Positions 1 through 6,285 are shown, counted from the first letter of the stretch. The stretch: DNA of 10,268 nucleotides from Kordiimonadaceae bacterium (GCA_018699075.1 JABIPV010000088.1:1-10268); one strand, 5' to 3'. Translations and numbers: made by a program. The notes: generated from the letters alone by a model not told the origin.

Positions 1-657
1 AGCGAAGCCGTTGCAGAAACCTTGAACACCGGGCGCGTCTGTTATTATTCGCGTTCACGAGCCAAGTTGTGGCGCAAGGGCGAAAGCTCAGGGCAGGAAC
101 AGACATTGAAGGAACTGCGTTGGGACTGCGACGCCGACACCTTACTGGTGTTGGTCGAACAGAAAGGCGTCGCTTGTCATACGGGAAGGCGCAACTGTTT
201 TTTTAATGCGGTGCGCGACGGTGAAATGACAGTCATCGCAGAACCCGAAATTGATCCCGACAAACCGGCATTAGTGACATTTTATGTTCCTTTCTATTAT
301 CCGGGCATGGATATTGTTGAGCAAGGGATGACTGGTAGAGCGGAACTATTTTCAACCAGTTATGCAGAATACGAGCAAAAAATTCGCTCACAAATGACGG
401 AGCTTTTCGCTGAATCAGGATTTGATGCAGATAATGATATTGCGGGTATCATTTTAAATAGATGGGGGCACGCCTATGTGACGCCGCAACCGGGCTTTTT
501 CTTTGGTGTTGATGGTAACCCCGCGCCCAGTGATATTATTCGCAAAGGGTTCGGCCGCATTGCTTTTGCCCATTCAGAACTACAAGGAATGCAGCACTGG
601 GGCCCCGCAGCAGATGAAGGCAAACGGGCCGTGCGGCAATTAGCAAACCTTAGTTAG
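1..657 (+). CDS. hisI: Phosphoribosyl-AMP cyclohydrolase (HisI) fused to an oxidoreductase C-terminus; 5' end outside the window
   Basis: The frame is open from base 1, so the N-terminus lies outside; the TTG at 22 is only an internal codon. Visible residues 1 to about 84 are HisI, which opens the purine ring of phosphoribosyl-AMP in histidine synthesis. The SRSRAKLWRKGESSG signature, the metal-binding DCDAD (residues 42-46) and the zinc cysteines at 43, 59 and 66 are all present, with the 16 and 7 spacing known for HisI. After EPEIDPD (about base 255) the frame continues for about 130 residues that do not belong to HisI. These contain TFYVPFYYPG, NRWGHAYVTPQPGFFFG and GFGRIAFAHSEL, which I recognise as the C-terminal tail of large FAD/NAD(P)-dependent amine-oxidase-like proteins; the FAD-binding part is absent. 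HisI normally ends within a few residues of the junction. GC drops from about 55% to 47% across it. The HisI half looks functional. The tail is probably a remnant or a misassembly. Confidence 0.8.
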   Translation, partial: SEAVAETLNTGRVCYYSRSRAKLWRKGESSGQEQTLKELRWDCDADTLLVLVEQKGVACHTGRRNCFFNAVRDGEMTVIAEPEIDPDKPALVTFYVPFYYPGMDIVEQGMTGRAELFSTSYAEYEQKIRSQMTELFAESGFDADNDIAGIILNRWGHAYVTPQPGFFFGVDGNPAPSDIIRKGFGRIAFAHSELQGMQHWGPAADEGKRAVRQLANLS

Positions 658-679
658 CAGTATAATTCTTTATATTCAT

Positions 680-699
680 CGCCTTTAATAGCAAAGGCG
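680..699 (+). terminator. Possible weak intrinsic terminator after the hisI fusion
   Basis: CGCCTTT (680-686) and AAAGGCG (693-699) form a perfect 7-bp stem with a 6-base loop, 22 bases after the stop codon at 657. Only an interrupted T-rich stretch follows (CTGAATTTTATT), so termination on the plus strand would be weak. It could also serve the minus-strand small gene at 755-937. Confidence 0.35.
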
Positions 700-754
700 A
701 ATTCTGAATTTTATTGGGCTTAGGTGTTTTTGACGATTAGACTTAATATCTGCT

Positions 755-937
755 TCAGTTATCATTTCTATGCCAGAAAAGCATTAACCGCGCGCCTACA
801 GTAGAAACCATGCCAGTTCCACTCCATCCTCTTGGAAGGACAAGGGCCTTATCTTGAGCGTTAGCCGTTGAAAGAAATCCGTATAAGCTAATTATTGCTA
901 GGACCGTTGAAAGGGTAATTTTATTTATTAATTTCAT
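755..937 (-). CDS. Small exported protein of unknown function (60 residues)
   Basis: I do not recognise this protein. It starts with a textbook Sec signal peptide: Lys-rich MKLINK, a hydrophobic core TVLAIISLYGFL, and a TANA-QD cleavage site near residues 27/28. That leaves a mature peptide of only about 33 residues. A strong ribosome binding site, GGAGAA, lies 5 bases upstream of the ATG on the minus strand, which supports real translation from this start. The mature part (LVLPRGWSGTGMVSTVGARL) has a Gly/Ser-rich stretch and shows no domain. The ending WHRNDN is abrupt. In another frame, an open stretch begins just before the stop and continues for about 30 codons (containing EMITEADIKSNRQKHLSP) to a stop at 685-687, so this may be a truncated or frameshifted version of a longer secreted protein. 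It stands alone between the convergent hisI fusion and rnd. Confidence 0.6.
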   Translation of the reverse strand: MKLINKITLSTVLAIISLYGFLSTANAQDKALVLPRGWSGTGMVSTVGARLMLFWHRNDN

Positions 938-977
938 TATTCTTCTCCCATGCTTGATATATTAAGCTCATTAAAAA

Positions 978-1097
978 TTAAATTTCAGCAAAAGTCCATA
1001 TAACAATCAAAAATACCGACGGTAATTCACGTTCTGGCAACTGATAAACATCATTGTCAGTATTTACTTGTACATTATCTATCACTTTCAGCACCAT
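978..1097 (-). CDS. Doubtful 39-codon ORF downstream of rnd
   Basis: An ATG 24 bases past the rnd stop opens a 39-codon frame on the same strand. Its product starts MVLKVIDNVQVNTDNDVYQL and ends in a hydrophobic run, PSVFLIVIWTFAEI. I see no convincing ribosome binding site and no recognisable family. It would be cotranscribed with rnd. It is listed because it fills most of the rnd to small-exported-gene gap and has a protein-like composition, but chance is a reasonable explanation. Confidence 0.2.
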   Translation of the reverse strand: MVLKVIDNVQVNTDNDVYQLPERELPSVFLIVIWTFAEI

Positions 1098-1121
1098 TTT
1101 TAAGATGCTGGTGAAAGGCTA

Positions 1122-2273
1122 TTATTGAATTGTGAATACTTGAATTTCGTTGTCTTTAATGGCAAAGGCTACTTCGCCATTTTTTAGGGCGAGGGCGTTT
1201 TTGCCGAATAGGTCATAGCGCCAACCTTTCATGGCTTTGACTTCCGGTGCGTCATTTTCAGCTATTTTCTCTAGGTCTTCTACGTTAGCTAATAATTTTG
1301 GTGCTACATTTTCGGCTTTGCATACGAGCTTAAGAAGAACTTTAAGAAGCTCAACTATCGGGTCCGTGTTTTGCGAGGGTGGTTTTCTTTTGGAAAGAAC
1401 TGGAAGCTGATCATCTGGAAGCTCGAGCGCTTCTTTAATAGCCGTAATTACTTTTGTGCCGCCTTTACTGGTCGCGAAGTTTGAACCTAAGCCACGAATG
1501 CTAGACAGGGCATTGGTGTGGGTAGGACGTACGGCAGATAGCTCAAGCAATACTTCGTCGCGCATTACTCTGTTTCTGGGAATATTACGTTGCTGGGCTT
1601 CTGCTTCGCGCCACTCTGCTATTTTATGGACGATTGCATTGAAACGACGGTTGCTGTTTCTAATTTTGATGCGTTTCCAAGCGCGTTTCGGCTGAATAGT
1701 ATAGCTGTCTTTGTTTAAGAGTTCTTCTATTTCTTCTTTTAGCCAGCTTGTGCGGTCACTTTGCTCAAGACGTTCACTTAAGTTTTTATAAATATCCCGT
1801 AGATGAGTTACATCACCAAGGGCATAATCAATTTGCCGCTCGGTAAGTGGGCGTCGGGACCAATCAGTAAACCGGGTGCTTTTATCCAGCGGTTTATTAC
1901 ATATAGACATGACAAGCTTTTCATAACCAATGCTGTCGCCATAACCACAGACCATGGCCGCAATTTGGCTATCAAATAAAGGGCGTGGGACGATACCCGC
2001 CATGTTGACCAAAATTTCTATGTCTTGTTTTGCTGCGTGAAAAACTTTGACAATTTTTTCATTGACCATCAAATCATAAAAGGGGTTCAGATCAAGGCCC
2101 GGTGCCAATGTATCAATAGCATGATATTCATTATCATCGGCTATTTGAATAAGGCATAGTTTAGAATAATATGTCTTATCCCTAAGAAATTCAGTATCCA
2201 CAGTTACATAATCAGATTTTGAAAGTCGTTCGCATAACGATTTCAATACTTCACTTGTTGTAATAACGCTCAT
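1122..2273 (-). CDS. rnd: Ribonuclease D
   Basis: This is a 3'-to-5' exoribonuclease of the DEDDy family that trims tRNA and other stable RNA precursors in the cytoplasm. At 383 residues it matches the usual length. The exonuclease domain (about 1-190) has every catalytic residue: D26 and E28 in VDTEFLR, D84 in HAAKQDIEIL, and Y150 with D154 in DYALGDVTHL, which is the DEDDy signature. An HRDC RNA-binding domain follows (about 207-285, FNAIVHKIAEWREAEAQQRN with RNRVMRDEVLLEL). The C-terminal ~90 residues are the second, poorly conserved helical part of RNase D. The ATG is preceded by AAGGG at a 5-base spacing, which supports this start. It is divergent from aspS across a short intergenic region. 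I see no damage and no strong terminator after the stop. Confidence 0.95.
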   Translation of the reverse strand: MSVITTSEVLKSLCERLSKSDYVTVDTEFLRDKTYYSKLCLIQIADDNEYHAIDTLAPGLDLNPFYDLMVNEKIVKVFHAAKQDIEILVNMAGIVPRPLFDSQIAAMVCGYGDSIGYEKLVMSICNKPLDKSTRFTDWSRRPLTERQIDYALGDVTHLRDIYKNLSERLEQSDRTSWLKEEIEELLNKDSYTIQPKRAWKRIKIRNSNRRFNAIVHKIAEWREAEAQQRNIPRNRVMRDEVLLELSAVRPTHTNALSSIRGLGSNFATSKGGTKVITAIKEALELPDDQLPVLSKRKPPSQNTDPIVELLKVLLKLVCKAENVAPKLLANVEDLEKIAENDAPEVKAMKGWRYDLFGKNALALKNGEVAFAIKDNEIQVFTIQ

Positions 2274-2385
2274 TTATACCCTTAATATTATTGGTTCAAA
2301 TTAAAGATTAACTTGACAAAACGACAATAAAGCACAAAAAGACTGTAAATTGAACTTGAATATTAAAAAAAGTAGTAGAAATAAT
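2274..2385. promoter_or_regulatory. Divergent rnd/aspS intergenic region, promoters not resolved
   Basis: This AT-rich 112-base gap must carry the promoters of both rnd and aspS. A perfect TTGACA lies at 2313-2318 on the plus strand, but no good -10 hexamer sits 16-18 bases downstream. On the minus strand TTGTCA (2314-2319) faces rnd, again without a well-spaced -10. The region is therefore assigned from gene arrangement rather than from clear motifs. Confidence 0.3.
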
Positions 2386-4191
2386 ATGCATGAATATAGA
2401 AGCCATACCTGTAATGAGCTAAATATCGACAATGTTGGTGAAGTTGCCCGCCTTTCTGGATGGGTTCACCGTAAGCGCGATCATGGCGGACTTTTGTTTA
2501 TTGACCTTCGTGATCATTACGGAATTACACAATGTGTTTTTGATAGTGATTTCAAGGATATTTTTGATGTTGCGGAAAATGTTCGTGCTGAAAGTGTTAT
2601 TCGTGTTGAAGGCGAAGTGATTAAAAGAGACGCCGAGGTTATAAATACTGATCTGCCAACAGGTCATGTTGAAATTTTGGTTAAAAAGGTTGATATCCTG
2701 AATGCAGCGGAAGAATTACCGCTTCCCGTATTTGGTGATCAAGAATATCCTGAAGATATTCGCCTTAAATATCGTTTTCTTGATCTGCGCCGGGAACGTA
2801 TTCACAATAATATTGTTCTTCGTTCTGATATTATTTCAAGCATCCGTCGCCGCATGGTTGACCAAGGGTTTAAAGAGTTTCAAACACCAATCTTAACAGC
2901 GTCATCACCTGAAGGTGCACGTGACTTCCTCGTTCCTTCTAGAATGCATCCGGGTAAATTTTATGCCCTACCACAAGCACCACAACAGTTTAAACAGCTT
3001 TTAATGATTGCCGGTTTTGACCGTTATTTCCAAATTGCACCATGCTTCCGTGATGAAGATGCCCGTGCGGACCGCTCACCTGGTGAATTTTATCAGCTTG
3101 ATATGGAAATGTCATATGTAACACAAGAAGACGTATTTGCGGCGATTGAGCCAGTGATGCAAGGGATATTTGAAGAATTTTCCGATAAAAAAGTGACACC
3201 TGCGCCGTTCCCACGCATTACTTTTAAAGATGCGATACTTAAATATGGTAATGATAAACCAGACCTTAGAAACCCAATTGAAATCTGTGATGTCACGGAA
3301 GTTTTTGACGGTTCAGGATTTGGTATTTTTGCCGGCGCTATTAAAAATGGTGCAGTTGTTCGTGCAGTTGTTGCACCGGGAGCAGGGGGCAGCAAGCCAC
3401 GTAGCTTCTTTGACAAAATGAATGACTGGGCACGCGGCGAAGGTTTTGCAGGACTAGGTTATATTCGCTTTAAAGAGGGTGAGGCAATGGGGCCGATTGC
3501 CAAGAACTTGGATGAAGCGCGTATCGCTAAACTTAGCGAAATTGTTGGACTTTCTGAAAATGATGGTGTGTTCTTTGCTTGCGGAAAAGATGAGGAAGCA
3601 GCCAAACTTGCTGGTTTTGCCCGCACGAAGGTCGGTGAAGATCTTGAGCTTATTAAAGATGATGAGTTTAAATTTTGCTGGATCGTAGATTTCCCTATGT
3701 TTGAATATGATGAAGTCGAAAAGAAACTTGATTTTAGCCATAACCCATTCTCAATGCCGCAAGGTGGGATGGATGCGCTTCTAAATATGAAACCGGAAGA
3801 TATTCTTGGATATCAATATGACATCGTTTGTAACGGTATCGAACTGTCATCTGGGGCTATCAGAAACCATGTTCCTGAAATTATGTATAAAGCTTTTGAA
3901 ATTGCGGGATACGGGCCAGAAGTAGTTGAAGAACGTTTCGCAGGAATGCTTAATGCACTTAAATTCGGCGCGCCTCCCCATGGTGGCATTGCCCCTGGAG
4001 TTGACAGAATTGTAATGCTTCTTGCTGATGAGCCTAATATTCGTGAAGTGATCGTGTTCCCAATGAACCAAAAAGCGGAAGATTTGATGATGAATGCCCC
4101 AAGCGAAGTGGATATGAAACAACTTCGTGAACTTCATCTTCGGACAATCGCGCCAGAAATTAAAGTAGAAGCTAAAGCAGAAGATAAATAA
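2386..4191 (+). CDS. aspS: Aspartyl-tRNA synthetase, probably Asp/Asn non-discriminating
   Basis: This enzyme charges tRNA with aspartate. I place the start at the ATG giving MHEYRSHTCNEL, where bacterial AspRS normally begins; an in-frame TTG at 2350 would add 12 Lys/Asn/Ser-rich residues unlike the family. Length is 601 residues, which is normal. Domains in order are the OB-fold anticodon-binding domain (about 1-110), the class II catalytic core interrupted by the bacterial GAD insertion (about 285-420), and the C-terminal core. Motif 1 lies near EFQTPILTASSPEGARDFLV, motif 2 is FRDEDARADRSPGEFYQLDME, and motif 3 is GGIAPGVDRIVMLL. The GEFYQLDME wording is typical of Alphaproteobacteria. 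H33 in RKRDHGG matches the His found in non-discriminating AspRS, where E. coli has Leu; from this I infer that it may also mischarge tRNA-Asn for repair by GatCAB. A strong terminator follows. Confidence 0.97.
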   Translation: MHEYRSHTCNELNIDNVGEVARLSGWVHRKRDHGGLLFIDLRDHYGITQCVFDSDFKDIFDVAENVRAESVIRVEGEVIKRDAEVINTDLPTGHVEILVKKVDILNAAEELPLPVFGDQEYPEDIRLKYRFLDLRRERIHNNIVLRSDIISSIRRRMVDQGFKEFQTPILTASSPEGARDFLVPSRMHPGKFYALPQAPQQFKQLLMIAGFDRYFQIAPCFRDEDARADRSPGEFYQLDMEMSYVTQEDVFAAIEPVMQGIFEEFSDKKVTPAPFPRITFKDAILKYGNDKPDLRNPIEICDVTEVFDGSGFGIFAGAIKNGAVVRAVVAPGAGGSKPRSFFDKMNDWARGEGFAGLGYIRFKEGEAMGPIAKNLDEARIAKLSEIVGLSENDGVFFACGKDEEAAKLAGFARTKVGEDLELIKDDEFKFCWIVDFPMFEYDEVEKKLDFSHNPFSMPQGGMDALLNMKPEDILGYQYDIVCNGIELSSGAIRNHVPEIMYKAFEIAGYGPEVVEERFAGMLNALKFGAPPHGGIAPGVDRIVMLLADEPNIREVIVFPMNQKAEDLMMNAPSEVDMKQLRELHLRTIAPEIKVEAKAEDK

Positions 4192-4220
4192 AAATCTTTT
4201 TTTATAAAGAACAATAAAAC

Positions 4221-4250
4221 AAAAGGCATGCTCACCAAAGCATGCCTTTT
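4221..4250. terminator. Strong bidirectional intrinsic terminator
   Basis: AAAAGGCATGC (4221-4231) and GCATGCCTTTT (4240-4250) form a perfect 11-bp stem with an 8-base loop. The A and T runs at the ends give a T tract in both directions, so it can stop aspS on the plus strand and the small gene at 4280-4474 on the minus strand. Confidence 0.9.
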
Positions 4251-4279
4251 TAGTAATTAGATATGAATTTTAGTTGAGG

Positions 4280-4474
4280 CTAAGCCGATACATCGACATT
4301 GTTACCAACATCTGGTCCAGTATCAGCTTCGACTGTACTACGCCCATCTGCAGAACCTTCGATTTTGTCCTGCTGTGCATTTTGTGCTATAGCTGCATTT
4401 TCTTGTGAACTACTACGTCCTGCATCTACTTGAATTTGCGATGAAGCGCTACTCGCTGCTGCAATATCTACCAT
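4280..4474 (-). CDS. Small low-complexity protein, possibly YjfB-like (putative motility protein)
   Basis: This is a 64-residue, Ala/Ser/Gln/Asp-rich, acidic protein with no signal peptide and no membrane span. AAGGA lies 7 bases before the ATG on the minus strand, so translation is credible. The beginning, MVDIAAASSASSQIQ, and the ending, PDVGNNVDVSA, resemble the MDIAALSMxxSQxQ start and LGxxID ending of the small YjfB family, which is annotated as putative motility proteins. The length also fits. The middle, with Ala/Gln and Asp/Gly/Arg-Ser stretches (DAGRSSSQ, ADGRSTVEAD), looks unlike that family and contains a weak internal repeat. The assignment is tentative; an unrelated disordered peptide is equally possible. 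The gene is monocistronic, convergent with aspS, and shares its terminator. Confidence 0.55.
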   Translation of the reverse strand: MVDIAAASSASSQIQVDAGRSSSQENAAIAQNAQQDKIEGSADGRSTVEADTGPDVGNNVDVSA

Positions 4475-4514
4475 AATTAATCCTTACTATTTGTACTGTG
4501 TCATAAAAGTAGCA

Positions 4515-4520
4515 ATTATA
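4515..4520 (-). promoter_or_regulatory. Candidate -10 element for the small gene at 4280-4474
   Basis: A perfect TATAAT on the minus strand lies 40 bases upstream of the ATG at 4474. I see no good -35 partner at the right distance, and the region is very AT-rich, so the match could be chance. Confidence 0.25.
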
Positions 4521-4560
4521 TTTTAATAAATTGTTAATTAATTGATTCATTTTTACATAT

Positions 4561-4611
4561 TATAGTTTAACATATATTTCACTAGTTATAGTTTAACATA
4601 TACTTCACTAG
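4561..4611. repeat. 26-bp tandem direct repeat, two copies
   Basis: Copy 1 is 4561-4585 and copy 2 is 4587-4611, differing at one position out of 25. Each starts TATAGTTTAACATATA, which is itself an imperfect dyad around GTTTAAC, and ends TTCACTAG. The repeat lies 68 bases before the TPR-SPOR lipoprotein gene, where a promoter or operator is expected. The 26-base period is about two and a half helical turns. Confidence 0.7.
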
Positions 4612-4678
4612 CAGTGATTACACAAGTAATTATCGTTATCGTCGAATTCATTAATTAAGCGGAACAATCGTTAACATC

Positions 4679-5938
4679 ATGAAAAAATTACATAATATCG
4701 TTCTCACATCCACTATGATTACAGTGTTGGCAGCCTGTGGCGGTCCTAATAAGGCAAATATACCTGAATATGATGATCCTTTAATAAATCAGAATAGAGT
4801 TGGTGGAGAACTTGCTTTTTCGAGCCCATCATTAATGAAAATGGGTGAATCCTTTAGAATAGCTGGTGATTATACCAGCGCTTTAAGAGTTTTTCAGCGA
4901 GCAGCCGTTGAAAATGAAGCACATGTGCCTTCACGGTTAGCGCTCGGACAAATTTATCAAAGGCTTGGGGCATCGGATGGTGCCATTACTTATTACCGTC
5001 AAGTATTGGACATAGAGCCTGATAATACCGATGCTCAACTTGGCATTGGTCAAATGATGGTCATGAGCAATCAACCACTTGAAGCTGTCAGTTATCTTGA
5101 ACAAGTGGCAGAAAAATCACCTAATAATTATAAAATTTATAATAGCATTGGCCTTGCCTACGATTTGCAGGGACTTCATGAAGATGCCCAAATTGCCTAC
5201 GGTCAAGGGTTAAGCATTCGTCCTGATCAAATATCGCTTTTAAATAATCTTGCATTATCATTTGCCATCGATGGTGAATATGCTCCTTCGATACAATTGC
5301 TTAGTAAAGCAGTTAACCTTGATTTCAGCCAAACAACAGCGCAACAGAACCTTATTATGGTTTATGCATTATCTGGTGAAGAAGAAGAGGCGAGAACTAT
5401 AGGAAAATCATTTTTAACTCCTATAGAACTAGAAGAGGATTTGGAACATTATAAATGGCTGAAAACGTTAACCAGTAAAAGACGTGCGCAAGCTATATTC
5501 CTTAATTTAACATCATTCCCTGATGAAGAAGAGGCGGATGTTATAAGTCCAAATGTTAATGCTGTAAAAAGACAGTCTGTTGTAAGTTTAGATCCTAAGA
5601 AGAAAATGCTGGATGATATTTTAAATGAAGAACAAAATGAAGAAACTGAGGTTTCCAATCAGGATAGTATGCCTTTTTTAGCTGGTAATTATCATATTGA
5701 ATTGGGATCATATTCTTCGTTAGATGAGGTTATAAAAAACTGGGAAAACTTTAAAGAGGTTGCGCCTGATTTACTTAGTTCCGAAAAACTTAATATCGAA
5801 GAAGTTGTTACAGCGGATAATCAAGAGATATATCGTTTAAATATTGGAAAATATGATAACAGGAATGCAGCCATTGAACTTTGTGTGGCTTTAAAAGTGA
5901 TTAATATATCCTGTAATGTAATGAATTCAGACGAGTAA
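4679..5938 (+). CDS. TPR-repeat lipoprotein with a C-terminal SPOR domain (TadD-like)
   Basis: This 419-residue envelope lipoprotein has a signal peptide ending in the lipobox VLAAC, with Cys20 as the lipidated residue. Residues about 51-246 form six consecutive 34-residue tetratricopeptide repeats, for example SRLALGQIYQRLG, YNSIGLAYDLQG and LNNLALSFAIDG, which normally bind partner proteins. A charged Glu/Asp/Lys-rich linker (about 247-333) leads to a SPOR domain (about 336-416, starting YHIELGSYSS and ending RLNIGKYDNRNAAIE), a fold that binds denuded peptidoglycan glycans, often at division sites. The TPR half resembles the TadD pilus-assembly lipoproteins, but no other tad gene is visible. 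The ribosome binding site is poor (GGAA 14 bases before the ATG). It converges with the 5959-6171 gene after only 20 bases. I infer a role in envelope assembly or division; the partner is unknown. Confidence 0.88.
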   Translation: MKKLHNIVLTSTMITVLAACGGPNKANIPEYDDPLINQNRVGGELAFSSPSLMKMGESFRIAGDYTSALRVFQRAAVENEAHVPSRLALGQIYQRLGASDGAITYYRQVLDIEPDNTDAQLGIGQMMVMSNQPLEAVSYLEQVAEKSPNNYKIYNSIGLAYDLQGLHEDAQIAYGQGLSIRPDQISLLNNLALSFAIDGEYAPSIQLLSKAVNLDFSQTTAQQNLIMVYALSGEEEEARTIGKSFLTPIELEEDLEHYKWLKTLTSKRRAQAIFLNLTSFPDEEEADVISPNVNAVKRQSVVSLDPKKKMLDDILNEEQNEETEVSNQDSMPFLAGNYHIELGSYSSLDEVIKNWENFKEVAPDLLSSEKLNIEEVVTADNQEIYRLNIGKYDNRNAAIELCVALKVINISCNVMNSDE

Positions 5939-5958
5939 TTAGCCTCAAGATGCGAAGC

Positions 5959-6171
5959 TTAACCTTTGCAAAAGCCAATATTCAATTGGCGAAAACCGAA
6001 GCTTTTAACCATGATATTTGTTTTTTCATTAAACGGAATTTGAGTAACTTTGAAACCTTTAAACTGATAATGTTCTTTTAATCCTTGATATATTTCGCTG
6101 ATACCACTGGCGATTAAAATCGCTAGAAAGGGAATAAAGCTATATCCAATTATTTGTATTAAAAGATCCAT
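5959..6171 (-). CDS. Small single-span membrane protein, candidate SOS-regulated gene
   Basis: I do not recognise the family. The 70-residue product starts with a hydrophobic segment (residues about 3-24, LLIQIIGYSFIPFLAILIAS) followed by a mixed polar tail that includes EIYQGLKEHYQFKGFKV. There is no clear cleavage site, so a membrane-anchored protein with one span is likely. TGGAAA lies about 7 bases upstream of the ATG and can serve as ribosome binding site. What sets it apart is its promoter: -35 TTGACT, 17 bases, -10 TAGAAC, with the -10 overlapping a perfect GTTC-N7-GTTC box. By analogy with small SOS-induced membrane peptides (the Caulobacter division inhibitor SidA, the E. coli toxin TisB) I infer a stress-induced membrane effector, but no sequence similarity to them is visible. 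A GCCAAT hairpin lies inside its last codons. Confidence 0.6.
   Translation of the reverse strand: MDLLIQIIGYSFIPFLAILIASGISEIYQGLKEHYQFKGFKVTQIPFNEKTNIMVKSFGFRQLNIGFCKG
5974..5990 (-). terminator. Short hairpin inside the 3' end of the 5959-6171 gene
   Basis: GCCAAT (5974-5979) and ATTGGC (5985-5990) make a 6-bp stem with a 5-base loop. On the minus strand it is followed by TTTTGC. It lies before the stop codon, so if it terminated transcription it would do so inside the gene. It may be chance. Confidence 0.2.
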
Positions 6172-6193
6172 GATATTTTCCAGTATTATTTTT

Positions 6194-6208
6194 GTTCTAA
6201 TTATGTTC
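6194..6208 (-). promoter_or_regulatory. Candidate LexA (SOS) box, GTTC-N7-GTTC
   Basis: The sequence GTTCTAATTATGTTC is a perfect match to the alphaproteobacterial SOS box GTTC-N7-GTTC. It begins 22 bases upstream of the ATG at 6171 and overlaps the predicted -10, where a repressor would block transcription. The match is only eight fixed bases, so chance occurrence is possible; the position is what makes it persuasive. Confidence 0.55.
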
Positions 6209-6233
6209 TATTTTATGTATTCACATAAGTCAA
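6205..6233 (-). promoter_or_regulatory. Predicted promoter of the small membrane protein gene
   Basis: On the minus strand, -35 TTGACT (6228-6233) is followed by 17 bases and -10 TAGAAC (6205-6210). That is five of six and four of six consensus matches at ideal spacing. The -10 shares GAAC with the candidate LexA box. Transcription would start about 25-30 bases before the ATG. Confidence 0.45.
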
Positions 6234-6285
6234 GAACAAAAAAGAACAAAAAGAGAATATGGCAATTATTTGAAAAATATTCTTA

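Larger units (their letters stand above)
6189..6252. repeat. 64-bp imperfect inverted repeat built from GTTC/GAAC half-sites
   Basis: TTTTTGTTCT (6189-6198) matches AGAACAAAAA (6243-6252). GTTCT (6205-6209) matches AGAAC (6233-6237). TTATG (6213-6217) matches CATAA (6224-6228). All pairs share an axis near 6220.5-6221. The four GTTC/GAAC half-sites are spaced N7 on the left and N6 on the right. It covers the promoter of the small membrane protein gene and lies upstream of the CX4R operon. Confidence 0.65.

Noticed and set aside
1085..1117. CTTTCA...TGAAAG inverted repeat after rnd as its terminator
   Set aside because: The inner stem is broken by mismatches and no T tract follows on the minus strand.
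1456..1695. 79-codon open frame on the plus strand
   Set aside because: Antisense to the HRDC region of rnd and without a ribosome binding site.
2350..2385. TTG start that would lengthen AspRS by 12 residues
   Set aside because: The family begins at MHxYR; the added stretch is Asn/Lys/Ser-rich and unlike AspRS.
3093..3416. 107-codon open frame on the minus strand
   Set aside because: Lies entirely antisense to the conserved core of aspS and has no recognisable protein character.
4561..4611. Short CRISPR-like array
   Set aside because: Only two copies with a 1-base spacer; this is a tandem duplication, not an array.
6234..6247. GAAC-N6-GAAC as a second LexA box facing the CX4R operon
   Set aside because: Spacing is six, not seven, and it lies about 40 bases upstream of the predicted -35, so repression of that operon is not supported.
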